NCBI GenBank assembly: GCA_019637615.1
Contig: JAHBVJ010000035.1
Span: forward strand, 1-64,000
Origin: Anaerolineae bacterium
Lineage (GTDB): Bacteria > Chloroflexota > Anaerolineae > Aggregatilineales > UBA2796
Direction: 5' to 3'
DNA: 64,000 nt
This document shows positions 7,401-16,440 of this stretch, piece by piece. The translations under genes and the position numbers were made by a program. The first letter of the stretch is position 1. Each line of letters starts with the position of its first letter. The notes beneath the pieces were generated by a model. It did not search any database and was not told the DNA's origin. It saw only the letters and a list, made by a program, of their open reading frames with translations.

Positions 7401-10400
7401 TCAGCTAAACCGCTGCTTTTTCTGCTGCATCTCGATATGCAAGAATCCGTATTTATCGCGGTATACCTGTTGATCTGGATACACCACCGTTACCGAGGCT
7501 GGCTCCTCGATAATGGCAGGCCCGTCGATCACTTTCTCGATGGGCAGATAATCGCGTTCGTACACCGTCGTATTGACTGTGCCGAAATCATCGAACAGTA
7601 CCGGACGCGTGCTTTTCTTCGCCCGTGATGTGCTCAAGCCCTGCGTGCTGACCGTCCCGATCTCCGCCTTCGCCACCGCGCCAATCGCCGTCAACTGATA
7701 GTTGACCAATTCAATCGCGGTGTCCAGCTTGAACGTGTAGGCTTGCTCATGCAGCTTGTGAAACGACTCGTTGATCTTGTTCATCGCGTCCGCCGTCACC
7801 GTTCCAACGGGCAGCGGCACTTTGACGGTATGTTCCTGCCCCTTGTAGCGCATATCAGCGTAGCGTTGAACCTGAATGTTGGCGGGGGCGACATGCTCGG
7901 CAGTCAAACGGGCGCGGGCTTGCTGCTCCATCTCGTCGTACATGCCGCTCATCCGGCTCAAGTCAACCTGATCCGTCCGGCTGATCATCGTGCGGATGTA
8001 GTCCACGCGTAGGTCGGTCATCAGCATCCCGAACGCCGAGAACACGCCCGGATATGTCGGGATCACCACCTTCTTGCAGCGCAGATCGCGCATCATCGCC
8101 GCCGCGTGCATCGGGCCACCGCCGCCGAACGCCACCAGCACGAAATCGCGCGGATCGTAGCCCCGCCGCACTGAAATCAGCTTGATCGCGTTGATCTTGC
8201 CGAAGTCCGAGATGCGAATCACACCGAGCGCCGCTTCTTCGGGCGAGATGTTGAAATGCCGCGCAATCGGCATCATCGCCTCCACCGCCTTTTTGACATT
8301 CACCTTCAATTCGCCGCCGAGGAAGTAATCCGCGTTCAAGCGTCCCACCAGCAAGTTCGCGTCCGTCACGGTCGGCTGCGTACCGCCTTTGTCATAACAC
8401 GCCGGCCCCGGCACCGCACCCGCGCTGACAGGGCCAACTTTCAGCGCTCCCGCCGCGTCGATATGCGCAATCGAACCGCCGCCCGACCCGATCTCCACGA
8501 TGTCGATGGTCGGCGCGAGGATCGGGTAGCCCGCGAACTCCCGCGTCAGCTCGATCTTGTATTCGGTCGTGATCTTCGGGCGTCCATGCTCGACAAGCGA
8601 CGTTTTCGCTGTCGTCCCGCCCACATCGAACGCGATCACGTTCGACTCCCCGATCAGCTCTCCGATCCGCGCCGCGCCGATCACGCCCGCCACCGGCCCC
8701 GACTCGACGAGGTTGATCGGCGTCCGCTTCGCCATCCCGAACGTCGCGCTGCCGCCGTTCGATTGCATGATGTGCAGCACGTCGCCCATCCGCTTGCGGG
8801 TGGTTAAGTTCTGCTCAAGGTTATCGAGGTACGCGCGGGCAGTCGGCAGTACGTAGCTGTTCAGGACGGCGGTGCTGGTGCGCTCATATTCGCGCCACTC
8901 CTGCGTCACCTCGTGCGACAGTGTGAACGGGATGTGCGGCGCAACCTCGCTGATAATCTTCCCCGCCTGAATCTCATGATCAGGGTTGGCGTAAGCGTGC
9001 AAAAAGCACACGGCGATGCTCTCCACCCCTTCACCGACCAACTGCCGCACCTGTTCGCGCATCTCCCCCGCATCGAACGGCTCAACCACCTCGCCCTTAT
9101 AATTCACGCGCTCGGTCACTTCCAACCGCAAATAGCGTGGCACAAACGGCACCGGCTTCTCGTAATACATGTTGTAGATGTCAGGCCGATTCGAGCGCCC
9201 GATCTCCAGCACGTCCCTGAACCCCTTCGTCGTGATCAAGCCCGTCTTCACGCCCTTGCGCTCCGTCAGCGCGTTGATCACCACCGTCGTGCCGTGGACG
9301 AAGAACGCCGTTTGCGCCGTGTTCAACTGCTCGGCCTTATCCAGCGTATCGATCACCCCCTGCGCGAAGTTGTGCGGCGTGGTCGATGCCTTTGCAACGC
9401 GTACTTCGCCCGTTTTCTCGTCCAGATACACCAGATCGGTGAATGTGCCGCCGATGTCCGTAGCGATGCGGTAGCCAGTCATAGGTCGTCCCTGTGGTTG
9501 CATAGATGTGCTTGAAATCGTATTAGGCGCAGCAATCTCACGCTTCGATGGTGGTTCAGGTTTTACAGAAACAAGGTTAGTTGTCGCGCTCGGCTGCTGG
9601 ATATTTAACGGCAAGCCCGCCAGCGCCAGATGACACGCCGCCGCGTGACCCGCCCACACGTCATCCAATGGCGGTTCCTCCTCGACGCACAACTCGATCT
9701 GCGCGGCGGGGCAGCGTGGCGAGAATCGACAGCCCTTGCCGATCTGCTTCTGGCTGATCTCGCCTTCCAGCACGATCTCGCTATCCGTCTGCTGCGTACT
9801 CGGTTTCGGAGCCGCCGACAGCAGCGACACCGTATATGGATGCTGTGGCCTCTCGAAGATTTCCCGCGTCGGCGCGAGTTCGACCACCTTGCCCAGATAC
9901 ATAATCCCGATCCGGTCGCAGATGTAGCGCAACACACTCAGATCGTGCGAGATGAACAGGTAACTCAGTTTCAATCTGTCACGTAGACTCAACAGCAAAT
10001 TCAAGATCGTCGCCTGCACCGACACATCCAGCGCCGAGGTCGGCTCGTCAAGGATCAGCAGCTTCGGGTTCAGTGCCAACGCCCGCGCAATCCCGATCCG
10101 TTGCCGCTGCCCGCCGGAGAACTCGTGCGGGTAACGCTCCAACTGGTCGAGGCTCAAGCCGACAAGGTTGACCAACTCTCGCACGCGCCGTTCCCGCAGC
10201 GTCGGCTCGCCCACATTATGCACAGTCAGAGGTTCCAGCAGCAGATCGCGCACCGTCATACGTGGGTTTAGCGCCGAATATGGATTCTGGAACACGATCT
10301 GAATCCGTTCCCGCGTGTGCCGTAACCGCTGCTCATCCAATGCGGCGAGGTCTTGCCCCTCGAACAGTACTTGTCCCGCTGTCGGCTCGATCAAGCGCAG

Positions 10401-10598
10401 GATCGCCCGTCCCACCGTCGTCTTGCCCGATCCCGACTCGCCCGCCAGCCCGACCACTTCCCCCGGCATGATGTCCAGATCAAGCCCATCCACCGCCCGC
10501 ACATAACCATTCGTGCGCCGCAGCAAACCGCCTCGGATCGGGAAGTGCATTTTCAGACCGCGTACTTGCAGCAGCGGAGTAGCGGTAGCTGCACTCAT
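7401..10598 (-). CDS. Fusion of DppF-type ABC ATPase and hydantoinase subunit A
   Basis: One uninterrupted frame of 1065 aa joins two normally separate proteins. Residues 7-330 are a full oligopeptide/dipeptide importer ATPase: Walker A GESGSGKT (53-60), Q-loop QNP (104-106), signature SGGQRQR (161-167), Walker B LLILDEP, H-loop SHD (217-219) and the C-terminal Cys-bearing GCRFSPRCP motif. After a linker of about 40 residues, residues 375-1065 are a complete HyuA/hydantoinase A domain with its ATP-site motif DIGGTFTDLVYL (381-392). An internal ATG (residue 373, base 9482) with a weak upstream AGGGA could also start HyuA alone, so translation might yield both forms. The start overlaps the stop of the preceding DppD gene by 4 bases (ATGA). 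The fusion ties import to ring opening in one polypeptide. Confidence 0.88.
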   Translation of the reverse strand: MSAATATPLLQVRGLKMHFPIRGGLLRRTNGYVRAVDGLDLDIMPGEVVGLAGESGSGKTTVGRAILRLIEPTAGQVLFEGQDLAALDEQRLRHTRERIQIVFQNPYSALNPRMTVRDLLLEPLTVHNVGEPTLRERRVRELVNLVGLSLDQLERYPHEFSGGQRQRIGIARALALNPKLLILDEPTSALDVSVQATILNLLLSLRDRLKLSYLFISHDLSVLRYICDRIGIMYLGKVVELAPTREIFERPQHPYTVSLLSAAPKPSTQQTDSEIVLEGEISQKQIGKGCRFSPRCPAAQIELCVEEEPPLDDVWAGHAAACHLALAGLPLNIQQPSATTNLVSVKPEPPSKREIAAPNTISSTSMQPQGRPMTGYRIATDIGGTFTDLVYLDEKTGEVRVAKASTTPHNFAQGVIDTLDKAEQLNTAQTAFFVHGTTVVINALTERKGVKTGLITTKGFRDVLEIGRSNRPDIYNMYYEKPVPFVPRYLRLEVTERVNYKGEVVEPFDAGEMREQVRQLVGEGVESIAVCFLHAYANPDHEIQAGKIISEVAPHIPFTLSHEVTQEWREYERTSTAVLNSYVLPTARAYLDNLEQNLTTRKRMGDVLHIMQSNGGSATFGMAKRTPINLVESGPVAGVIGAARIGELIGESNVIAFDVGGTTAKTSLVEHGRPKITTEYKIELTREFAGYPILAPTIDIVEIGSGGGSIAHIDAAGALKVGPVSAGAVPGPACYDKGGTQPTVTDANLLVGRLNADYFLGGELKVNVKKAVEAMMPIARHFNISPEEAALGVIRISDFGKINAIKLISVRRGYDPRDFVLVAFGGGGPMHAAAMMRDLRCKKVVIPTYPGVFSAFGMLMTDLRVDYIRTMISRTDQVDLSRMSGMYDEMEQQARARLTAEHVAPANIQVQRYADMRYKGQEHTVKVPLPVGTVTADAMNKINESFHKLHEQAYTFKLDTAIELVNYQLTAIGAVAKAEIGTVSTQGLSTSRAKKSTRPVLFDDFGTVNTTVYERDYLPIEKVIDGPAIIEEPASVTVVYPDQQVYRDKYGFLHIEMQQKKQRFS

Positions 10599-11617
10599 GA
10601 GCGCCTCTCATTCGTGTACAAATAGCACGCCACATCATGATCGTCCCCAACCGTGACCATTGCGGGCGGGTGCATGTGACAGTGCTTCAATCGGTCGGGA
10701 CAGCGCGGATGAAAACGGCATCCTGTCGGCGGGTTCAAGAAGCTCGGCGGTGAACCAGCGATGCCGCGCAGTTCTCCCTGTTCCATCGTCTGCGTCGGGA
10801 TCGCATTCAGTAGCCCGCGTGTATACGGGTGCTTCGGCCTCTCGAAGATGTCCGTCACGCTGCCTTCCTCGACCACCATCCCGCCGTACATCACCGCCAC
10901 CCGATGGCACACCTTCGCGATCACGCCCATGTCATGCGTGATGAGCGCCACCGCCACCTTACGCTCCGTCACGATCCGCTGGATCAAGCGCAAAATCTGT
11001 GCCTGAATCGCCACGTCCAGCGCCGTCGTCGGCTCATCCGCGATCAGCAGATCGGGCGATCCTGCCAGCGCCATCGCGATCAAAATGCGCTGCTTCTGCC
11101 CACCGGAAAACTGGTGCGGGTATTGCCTCATGCGCTGCTCAGGATCAGGAATCCCAACGTAGTGCAGCAGTTCAATTGCCTTCGCTTTTGCCGTGCGTCG
11201 TTGTCCTCGATTGAACCACTTACCAATCGGCAGCAGTTTCCAACCGGGGACGTTATCTTGCTGCGTCAAGATCGCGTCGATCAGCAGTTCTTCGATGGTG
11301 AACACGGGGTTCAGGTTCGTAGTCGGGTCTTGGAACACCACCCCGATCCGGCTGGCGCGGAACTGTTGCAAGGCCGATCCGCGCTTATTCAGCACATTTT
11401 CGCCATCGAACAGCACTTCGCCCGTAATCTCGCCGCGTGGGATCAGCGCCGGAATACTCAACGCTGTCAGCGTCTTCCCCGATCCCGTTTCGCCCACGAT
11501 TCCCACGATCTCACCGCGCTGGATCGTCAAATTAACCCCATCCAGCACGTGCGACACACCTTCGAAGGAGGTGAAGCGCAAATGCAAATTCTTGATCTGC
11601 ACCAAGGGCTTTGCCAT
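10595..11617 (-). CDS. dppD: Peptide-type ABC transporter ATPase (DppD/OppD)
   Basis: Cytoplasmic ATPase of 340 aa driving a nickel/peptide-type importer. Walker A is GETGSGKT, the Q-loop FQDPTTNLNPV, the signature SGGQKQR, Walker B LLIADEP and the H-loop THD; the C-terminal oligopeptide motif CRFHPRCPDR is present. The ATG at 11617 is chosen over an upstream in-frame start because AGAGG lies 7 bases before it and the protein then begins at the conserved first strand. It overlaps no neighbour upstream (DppC ends at 11619) and overlaps the fusion gene by 4 bases downstream. It pairs with the ATPase half of the fusion to form a heterodimeric ATPase. Confidence 0.92.
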   Translation of the reverse strand: MAKPLVQIKNLHLRFTSFEGVSHVLDGVNLTIQRGEIVGIVGETGSGKTLTALSIPALIPRGEITGEVLFDGENVLNKRGSALQQFRASRIGVVFQDPTTNLNPVFTIEELLIDAILTQQDNVPGWKLLPIGKWFNRGQRRTAKAKAIELLHYVGIPDPEQRMRQYPHQFSGGQKQRILIAMALAGSPDLLIADEPTTALDVAIQAQILRLIQRIVTERKVAVALITHDMGVIAKVCHRVAVMYGGMVVEEGSVTDIFERPKHPYTRGLLNAIPTQTMEQGELRGIAGSPPSFLNPPTGCRFHPRCPDRLKHCHMHPPAMVTVGDDHDVACYLYTNERRS

Positions 11618-11618
11618 G

Positions 11619-12512
11619 CTACCGCCTCTGCTTCGGGTCGAAGATGTCGCGCAGTCCGTCACCGAGCAGGTTGAAGCCCAACACGGTGATGAACATGCCG
11701 ATGCCGGGAAACACCGAAATCCACCACGCCTCGCGCAAAAAGCCGCGTCCCTCGCTGATCATCACGCCCCATTCTGGCGTCGGCGCTTGCACGCCCACCC
11801 CGATGTAGCCCAAGCCAGCGGTCACAAGGATCGCGAATCCCATATCCAGCGACGCCTTGATAATCACCGCCGACAACACATTCGGAATCACGTGCTTCCA
11901 CAGGATGTGCCAGCGGTTCGCGCCAAGCGCCCGTCCCGCCTCGATGAAATCCTGTTCGCGCAGTGCCAGCACTTGCCCGCGCACCAACCGTGTGTAACCG
12001 GGCCACCACACCAGCGCAATCGCCAACATCGCGTTCGTCATCCCCGCGCCCAGTGCCGCTGCCATCGCCATCGCCAGCAGCAGCGCTGGCACGGTCAGGA
12101 ACACGTCCGTCACGCGCATGATGATCTCATCGATCCAGCCGCCGAAATAACCGCTGATCGCTCCCAACGGCAGCCCGATCAAGATCGCGATCACCAGCAC
12201 CACCACGCCGATCACCAGCGAGGTCTGCGTCGCGATCACGGTGCGGCTGAACACATCGCGCCCTACGTCATCCGTCCCCATCAGGTACACGTCATTCGGG
12301 CCGAGCATCCGATCTTTCATGCGCGTTGTCCCCGTCGCATCCTGCGGGAACGGTACCAGTGCAGGGCCAAGTAGCGCCACGATCACGATGAAGCTGACCA
12401 TGATCAACCCGACCACCGACAGCGGACTCTGCCGGAATTGGTACAGCATCCGCTGGAATTCTTGGTTGCTGCGGTCGTCAGATCGCTGATTGCTGTGAGG
12501 TAGCGTGGTCAT
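11619..12512 (-). CDS. dppC: Peptide-type ABC transporter permease (DppC)
   Basis: Inner-membrane permease of 297 aa with the usual five to six transmembrane segments. The N-terminal segment (SPLSVVGLIMVSFIVIVALLG, near 29-49) and the EAA loop (QDFIEAGRALGANRWHILW, near 184-202) are typical of the DppC/OppC group. It overlaps DppB by 4 bases and precedes DppD by one base, giving the standard B-C-D order. Substrate preference cannot be read from the permease. Confidence 0.92.
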   Translation of the reverse strand: MTTLPHSNQRSDDRSNQEFQRMLYQFRQSPLSVVGLIMVSFIVIVALLGPALVPFPQDATGTTRMKDRMLGPNDVYLMGTDDVGRDVFSRTVIATQTSLVIGVVVLVIAILIGLPLGAISGYFGGWIDEIIMRVTDVFLTVPALLLAMAMAAALGAGMTNAMLAIALVWWPGYTRLVRGQVLALREQDFIEAGRALGANRWHILWKHVIPNVLSAVIIKASLDMGFAILVTAGLGYIGVGVQAPTPEWGVMISEGRGFLREAWWISVFPGIGMFITVLGFNLLGDGLRDIFDPKQRR

Positions 12513-13516
12513 GTGTACCGAATCCTCGGATCGAGCCAGCCGTACAGCAGGTCAGTGATCAGGTTCAGCACCACGATCACGAATCCCGTCAGCAGCGTCA
12601 CGCCCATCAACGGCACGAAATCTTTGGTCAGCGCCGCCGACACCGCGTAATTGCCGATACCGGGCCAGCTAAAAATATTCTCCACCAGCACCGACCCCGT
12701 CAGCGTGTAGCCAAAGAACAAACTCGTTTGCGTCAGCGTGTTCAGCGATGCATTTTTCAACGCATATTTCAGTACGACCACGATTTCTGGGATGCCAATG
12801 GCGCGGGCAGTACGGACGTGATCGGTGCCGAGTGTTTCCAGCATATCGGCGCGGACGGTGCGGGCAATCGTTGCCAACGCGCCGAGCGACAGGCAAAACG
12901 CAGGCAGCAGCAGGTACGATAGTGCGATCCCCAACGCTGAGAAGTTCAACGTCAGCAGCGAGTCCAGCGTGTACATCCCCGTGATCGTCGTCGGTGGAGT
13001 CGCGATCCGGTCATAACGCCCGCTAATCTGGAACCATGTGGACGAAAATGCCACGGTCAACTGCAAAATGATCGCCAACCAGAAATTCGGCAAGCTCACT
13101 CCGCCGAGGCTGAACAACCGCGCCACCTGATCAGGCCAGCGTTCGCGGTACACCGCCGAGATGATCCCCAACGGCATCCCCAACAGCGTGGCGAACAGCA
13201 TCGCCACGATCACCAATTCCAGCGTGGCGGGGAAATATCGCGCCAAGTCGGGGCCAACTTCGCGCTTCAGCACTACCGACCTGCCCAAGTTTCCCCGCAG
13301 CAGATCACCTACATAGCTCAAGTATTGTTCCGGTAGCGGCTTATCATAGCCATACTGTTCGCGCAGCGCTTTGATCGTGGCCTCGGATGCGCGCGGGCCA
13401 GCCGCCAGCAGCACCGGATCAGCAGGGATAATCCGCGCGATGGTAAATGTGAGGATCGATAACCCGATCATCACAACCACAATGAGCATCAGTCGGCGGA
13501 TCAAATAGCGAAACAC
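12509..13516 (-). CDS. dppB: Peptide-type ABC transporter permease (DppB)
   Basis: Inner-membrane permease of 335 aa. The N-terminus (FRYLIRRLMLIVVVMIGLSILTF) is the first membrane segment, with the typical DppB motif DPVLLAAGP near 33; the EAA-like loop (TDHVRTARAIGIPEIVVV) lies near 231-248. The start is GTG at 13516. A 343-bp gap holding a MITE-like element separates it from the binding-protein gene upstream, so the permease and ATPase genes may be expressed at a lower level than the binding protein. Confidence 0.92.
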   Translation of the reverse strand: MFRYLIRRLMLIVVVMIGLSILTFTIARIIPADPVLLAAGPRASEATIKALREQYGYDKPLPEQYLSYVGDLLRGNLGRSVVLKREVGPDLARYFPATLELVIVAMLFATLLGMPLGIISAVYRERWPDQVARLFSLGGVSLPNFWLAIILQLTVAFSSTWFQISGRYDRIATPPTTITGMYTLDSLLTLNFSALGIALSYLLLPAFCLSLGALATIARTVRADMLETLGTDHVRTARAIGIPEIVVVLKYALKNASLNTLTQTSLFFGYTLTGSVLVENIFSWPGIGNYAVSAALTKDFVPLMGVTLLTGFVIVVLNLITDLLYGWLDPRIRYT

Positions 13517-13607
13517 AACAGACTCTCATCACTTCATGGTGTCGGTTCGTCGGATGAGAACGTGTGTAGGGACGCAATCGATCAGGTAGTCAATCCGGTT
13601 TCAGCCC

Positions 13608-13780
13608 GATGCTTAGGGTCTTTCAAAAAATAAGGTCGGCATACGACGCGCACATCAACGCTTGTTCTTGAGTCCCTTTAGTGGACTTCTTGGTACTGTA
13701 GCCGGGGGTTTCAACCCTCGGCGTGCGCTGGTGATAAAACCGCGTTTGCTTGCCTAATTTCTTAACCACCGTTAGCTTCG
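13608..13780. mobile_element. MITE-like element copy 2, inside an imperfect palindrome
   Basis: The left end (AGGGTCTTTCAAAAAATAAG) starts at 13615 and the right end (CTAATTTCTTAACCACCGT) stops at 13772, about 157 bp. The flanks CCGATGCT and AGCTTCGG form an imperfect palindrome. Inside are a GTCC/GGAC hairpin and a second one (GCCGGGGGTT with AACCCTCGGC). The internal part resembles copy 4, not copies 1 and 5, so there are two subfamilies. Confidence 0.7.
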
Positions 13781-13796
13781 GATACTATCGTCGGCT

Positions 13797-13830
13797 CTAC
13801 TACCTTCAGCCCGGTGATTTATCACCGGGT
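13797..13830. repeat. Uninterrupted REP-like palindrome
   Basis: CCCGGTGAT (13810-13818), two T bases and ATCACCGGG (13821-13829) form a perfect 9-bp stem, preceded by CTACCTTCAG. The same sequence is split by a MITE-like element at 4471-4637. It lies 30 bp downstream of the dppA stop codon. Confidence 0.75.
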
Positions 13831-13859
13831 TCTTATCACGCCCCTACGAGGGAGAACGG

Positions 13860-15428
13860 CTACTGCACCGCGAACTTGTAGAAATCTTCCATCGATCCCA
13901 TCACGGGGCAGTACACCGCCGCGTAATTCGTGATACGCGGACCAACGATGTGATCTTCCGGCGTCGTCGCGATGAACACGTTAGGCGAATCCGCGAGGAT
14001 CAGCGCTTCGGCCTGTGTGTAAGCATCTTTGCGCTTGGCGGCATCTGCTGTAGCACGCCCCGTCGTTAACAGCGCGTCCACTTGCGGATTTGAATAATGA
14101 CCGGGGTTCGTCCAGTTGCCCGCCAGTGCGGAATTGAACGACGCCCACAGGTAGTTATCGGGGTCAGCGAACGCCGTACCCGAATACAGCGGGAACAGCG
14201 ACGGTGAAGTCTTGGGGTCTTGGAAGGTTGCCACCGCGTCCGCCCACGTTACCGCCGTGATCTTGACCGTGATCCCGATCTTGGAGAGCGAATCTTGCAG
14301 CACCAAGCCCGTGCGGCGCTCATCTTCCAATCCCGTCACGTAGACATATTCCAGTTCCACGCCATTCGCGTATTGTGACTTGGCGAGTTCAGCCTTCGCC
14401 TTCTCCAAGTCCATGCGGTACATCGGCGTTGTCTGCGTCGTGAGCGAAGGCGGCAGCGGGCCGTTTAGCAGCGTACCCTGTCCACCCCAGATCGCCGCCA
14501 TCCCGTCATAATCAACGGCGTAGGCGATGGCACGACGCAGCGCGGGATCAGCCGTCGGGCCGTTCTTGGTGTTCATCTTCACGTCGTAAACCGTTAGCGT
14601 TGGCCCCGGTGCGGCGATGATGCCATTCTTACCTGCTACGGCCTTGATGTCATCCACGCCCATCCAGTCAACAATATCCACCTGTCCGCTTTCAATGGCG
14701 AGACGGCGTGTAGAGGCTTCACGCATCACCTGACGGATCACTTTGGTCGGGTGCGTATCGTTATTAGGCCAACCGCGCCAGTATGTCGGCGTCGCTACGA
14801 ATTCATACAGTTCGCCAGCCTGCCAGCGCCCCATCGTGAACGGCCCTGACCCTGCTTCATGATCGGTCAGATACGTGACACCATCGTCACTGCCCTTATT
14901 GGCTTCCACGACAGTAGGATTCACGATGAACAACCACGTCAGGATGTCTAGGAACGGGCCATATGGTTGATCAAGCGTAAACGTCACCGTGCGATCATCC
15001 ACTGCCACCGTCTTACCCGGTGCGAGGATGCCGAGGAACAGGCCCGCCGCGCCTTGATTCACGCGCAGCAGCCGTTCCGCCGAGTACACGACAGCCTGTG
15101 CGTTCAACGGGCTGCCATCATGGAACTTGACATTTTCCGGCAGCGTGATGGTATATACCGTGCCATCCGCCGAAATCTCGTATTTTTCCGCTAACCACGG
15201 TACTGGTTTGGGCGGGTTGCCCTCATAGCGGAACAGCGTATCGTAGAACTGCTTGAGCGTGCTGCCAATCGCCTGATCGAACCCGACCGCCGGATCGATA
15301 GTGTAAAGCTCGACCAGTGACCCCATCGTGACCACGCGCTCAGTTTGCGCCTTGCTCACGCCGAGCGATCCGAGCGACAGCGCTACCACCGCCGCTACCA
15401 CGAGTACTAAACGAACTACCTTGTGCAT
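13860..15428 (-). CDS. dppA: Peptide-type ABC transporter substrate-binding protein
   Basis: Family 5 extracellular solute-binding protein of 522 aa. Residues 1-27 are a signal peptide (positively charged start, hydrophobic core, cut near SKAQ). The mature part has the family pattern: an ETLFRYEG-like segment (DTLFRYEGNPPKPVPWLAE) near 63, KFHDGSPLNAQAVVYSAERL near 101 and the repeated LRRAIAYAVDYD near 282. It captures the substrate outside the membrane and passes it to DppBC. A GAGGAG ribosome-binding site lies 8 bases before the ATG. The downstream hydantoinase genes suggest a cyclic amide or short amide ligand; this is inference. Confidence 0.92.
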   Translation of the reverse strand: MHKVVRLVLVVAAVVALSLGSLGVSKAQTERVVTMGSLVELYTIDPAVGFDQAIGSTLKQFYDTLFRYEGNPPKPVPWLAEKYEISADGTVYTITLPENVKFHDGSPLNAQAVVYSAERLLRVNQGAAGLFLGILAPGKTVAVDDRTVTFTLDQPYGPFLDILTWLFIVNPTVVEANKGSDDGVTYLTDHEAGSGPFTMGRWQAGELYEFVATPTYWRGWPNNDTHPTKVIRQVMREASTRRLAIESGQVDIVDWMGVDDIKAVAGKNGIIAAPGPTLTVYDVKMNTKNGPTADPALRRAIAYAVDYDGMAAIWGGQGTLLNGPLPPSLTTQTTPMYRMDLEKAKAELAKSQYANGVELEYVYVTGLEDERRTGLVLQDSLSKIGITVKITAVTWADAVATFQDPKTSPSLFPLYSGTAFADPDNYLWASFNSALAGNWTNPGHYSNPQVDALLTTGRATADAAKRKDAYTQAEALILADSPNVFIATTPEDHIVGPRITNYAAVYCPVMGSMEDFYKFAVQ

Positions 15429-15536
15429 AATAAGCTCTCCTCTTTTTTGACATCAACGGTATGGAGAAGCGTCTAATCAAAGTAATTTTCGATCAACCTA
15501 TGTTGTGCCTATGCCAACACAGCACTCTTGATACCT

Positions 15537-15584
15537 GAGTCCCGCAGGGACTTTGTAAGGTAAGCCCGACAATTCATTGTCGGG
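15537..15584. repeat. Solo two-hairpin REP-like module
   Basis: A module of two hairpins: GTCCC/GGGAC, then CCCGACAAT and ATTGTCGGG around TC. It is nearly identical to the core of MITE-like copies 1 (4547-4595) and 5 (58126-58174), but here it has no terminal inverted repeats. It ends 6 bp before the stop codon of the SDR gene, on that gene's downstream side. Confidence 0.75.
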
Positions 15585-15589
15585 TGCGG

Positions 15590-16285
15590 CTAATCGTAAT
15601 GCATCGACTCGACCAACAACTCGCTCATCGTCGTGCCGCGCGGCAAATTCACAACATACGACACGTACTGCGCCACCGTTTCCGCGCTGATCACCACCTT
15701 GCGGTCAAAATCTGGCGTCGCTGCCCACCGCATCGGCGTATCGACGGGGCCGGGGCACAGCGCCACCACGCGGATTTCTTCCTCGCGCAACTCTTTCGCC
15801 AGTGATCGCGTAAAGCCGACCAAGCCCGCCTTCGCCGCCGAATATGCCGTCACCTCGCCGTAACCGTGCAGCGCCACTTTCGACGCGATGTTGATAATGC
15901 TGGCATTTTCGCTCTTGCGCAGCAGCGGCAGCAGTCCCCGCGCCATCAAAAACGCGCCCTTCAAATTGATCGCCAGCACCCGATCCCAATCAGCGTCAGT
16001 GGTATGTTCCAGATCAGCGAGGAAGGCTTCACCCGCCGAGTTGACCAGAATATCCGCACATCCAAATGTGTCTTGCACCGTCTTGATGCAAGCGGCGACC
16101 TGCGCGGCGTCCGTCACATCAGCGGCAGCGACCGTCGCCATCGGCAGTTCAGCGGCGACCTGATCGAGTTTGGCCTTCGTGCGTCCAACCAGCACGGGAT
16201 GCACCCCCTGCGCCGCCAAGTTGTGCGCTACCGCCCGCCCGATGCCTTGTCCGGCTCCCGTGATGATCGCGACTCGTTGAGTCAT
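15590..16285 (-). CDS. SDR family NAD(P)-dependent oxidoreductase
   Basis: Short-chain dehydrogenase/reductase of 231 aa. The cofactor motif TGAGQGIG is at residues 9-16, NSAG near 82-85 and the catalytic S135, Y148 and K152 (YSAAK) are all present. The ATG at 16285 is chosen because the Rossmann strand starts right after it; upstream in-frame codons encode nothing conserved. It lies upstream of, and in the same direction as, the ABC/hydantoinase genes, with the REP-like module between, and is divergent from the MmyB-like regulator. It may oxidise or reduce a pathway alcohol or ketone. Confidence 0.9.
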   Translation of the reverse strand: MTQRVAIITGAGQGIGRAVAHNLAAQGVHPVLVGRTKAKLDQVAAELPMATVAAADVTDAAQVAACIKTVQDTFGCADILVNSAGEAFLADLEHTTDADWDRVLAINLKGAFLMARGLLPLLRKSENASIINIASKVALHGYGEVTAYSAAKAGLVGFTRSLAKELREEEIRVVALCPGPVDTPMRWAATPDFDRKVVISAETVAQYVSYVVNLPRGTTMSELLVESMHYD

Positions 16286-16377
16286 GCCACTGCTTCCTAT
16301 GCTGAATTGAGAAGTGCAGTATAACCATCTGATCCCCACCACTGCAACCAAAGCAGATCAACACTTTGCATAGAACG

Positions 16378-16432
16378 CTGACAACGTTGCTATACTCGTT
16401 GACAACGATTTCTCATTCAAACGTTGCAACGG
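16378..16432 (+). promoter_or_regulatory. Promoter and CAACG-type operator array before the MmyB-like regulator
   Basis: TATACT (16391-16396) is a likely -10 box, with TTGCAT (16366-16371) a weak -35. It is flanked by repeated related boxes: TGACAACGTTG (16379-16389), TTGACAACG (16399-16407) and AACGTTGCAACG (16420-16432). A GGAG ribosome site follows at 16431-16434. The array lies in the divergent region between the regulator and the SDR gene, so autoregulation and control of the SDR-dpp-hyu locus are plausible. Confidence 0.5.
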
Positions 16433-16440
16433 AGTAGTTC

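Larger units (their letters stand above)
13517..13859. other. Intergenic repeat region between dppA and dppB
   Basis: 343 bp without a gene. It holds MITE-like copy 2 (about 13608-13780) and an uninterrupted palindrome (13799-13829). Both sit after the stop of the binding-protein gene at 13860 in the direction of transcription, a place where a hairpin would limit read-through into the permease genes. Confidence 0.8.

Noticed and set aside
9400..9620. Frameshift or assembly error explaining the DppF-HyuA fusion
   Set aside because: The frame is open through the linker with normal codon use, and both domains are complete; a lost stop cannot be excluded, but there is no direct sign of an error.
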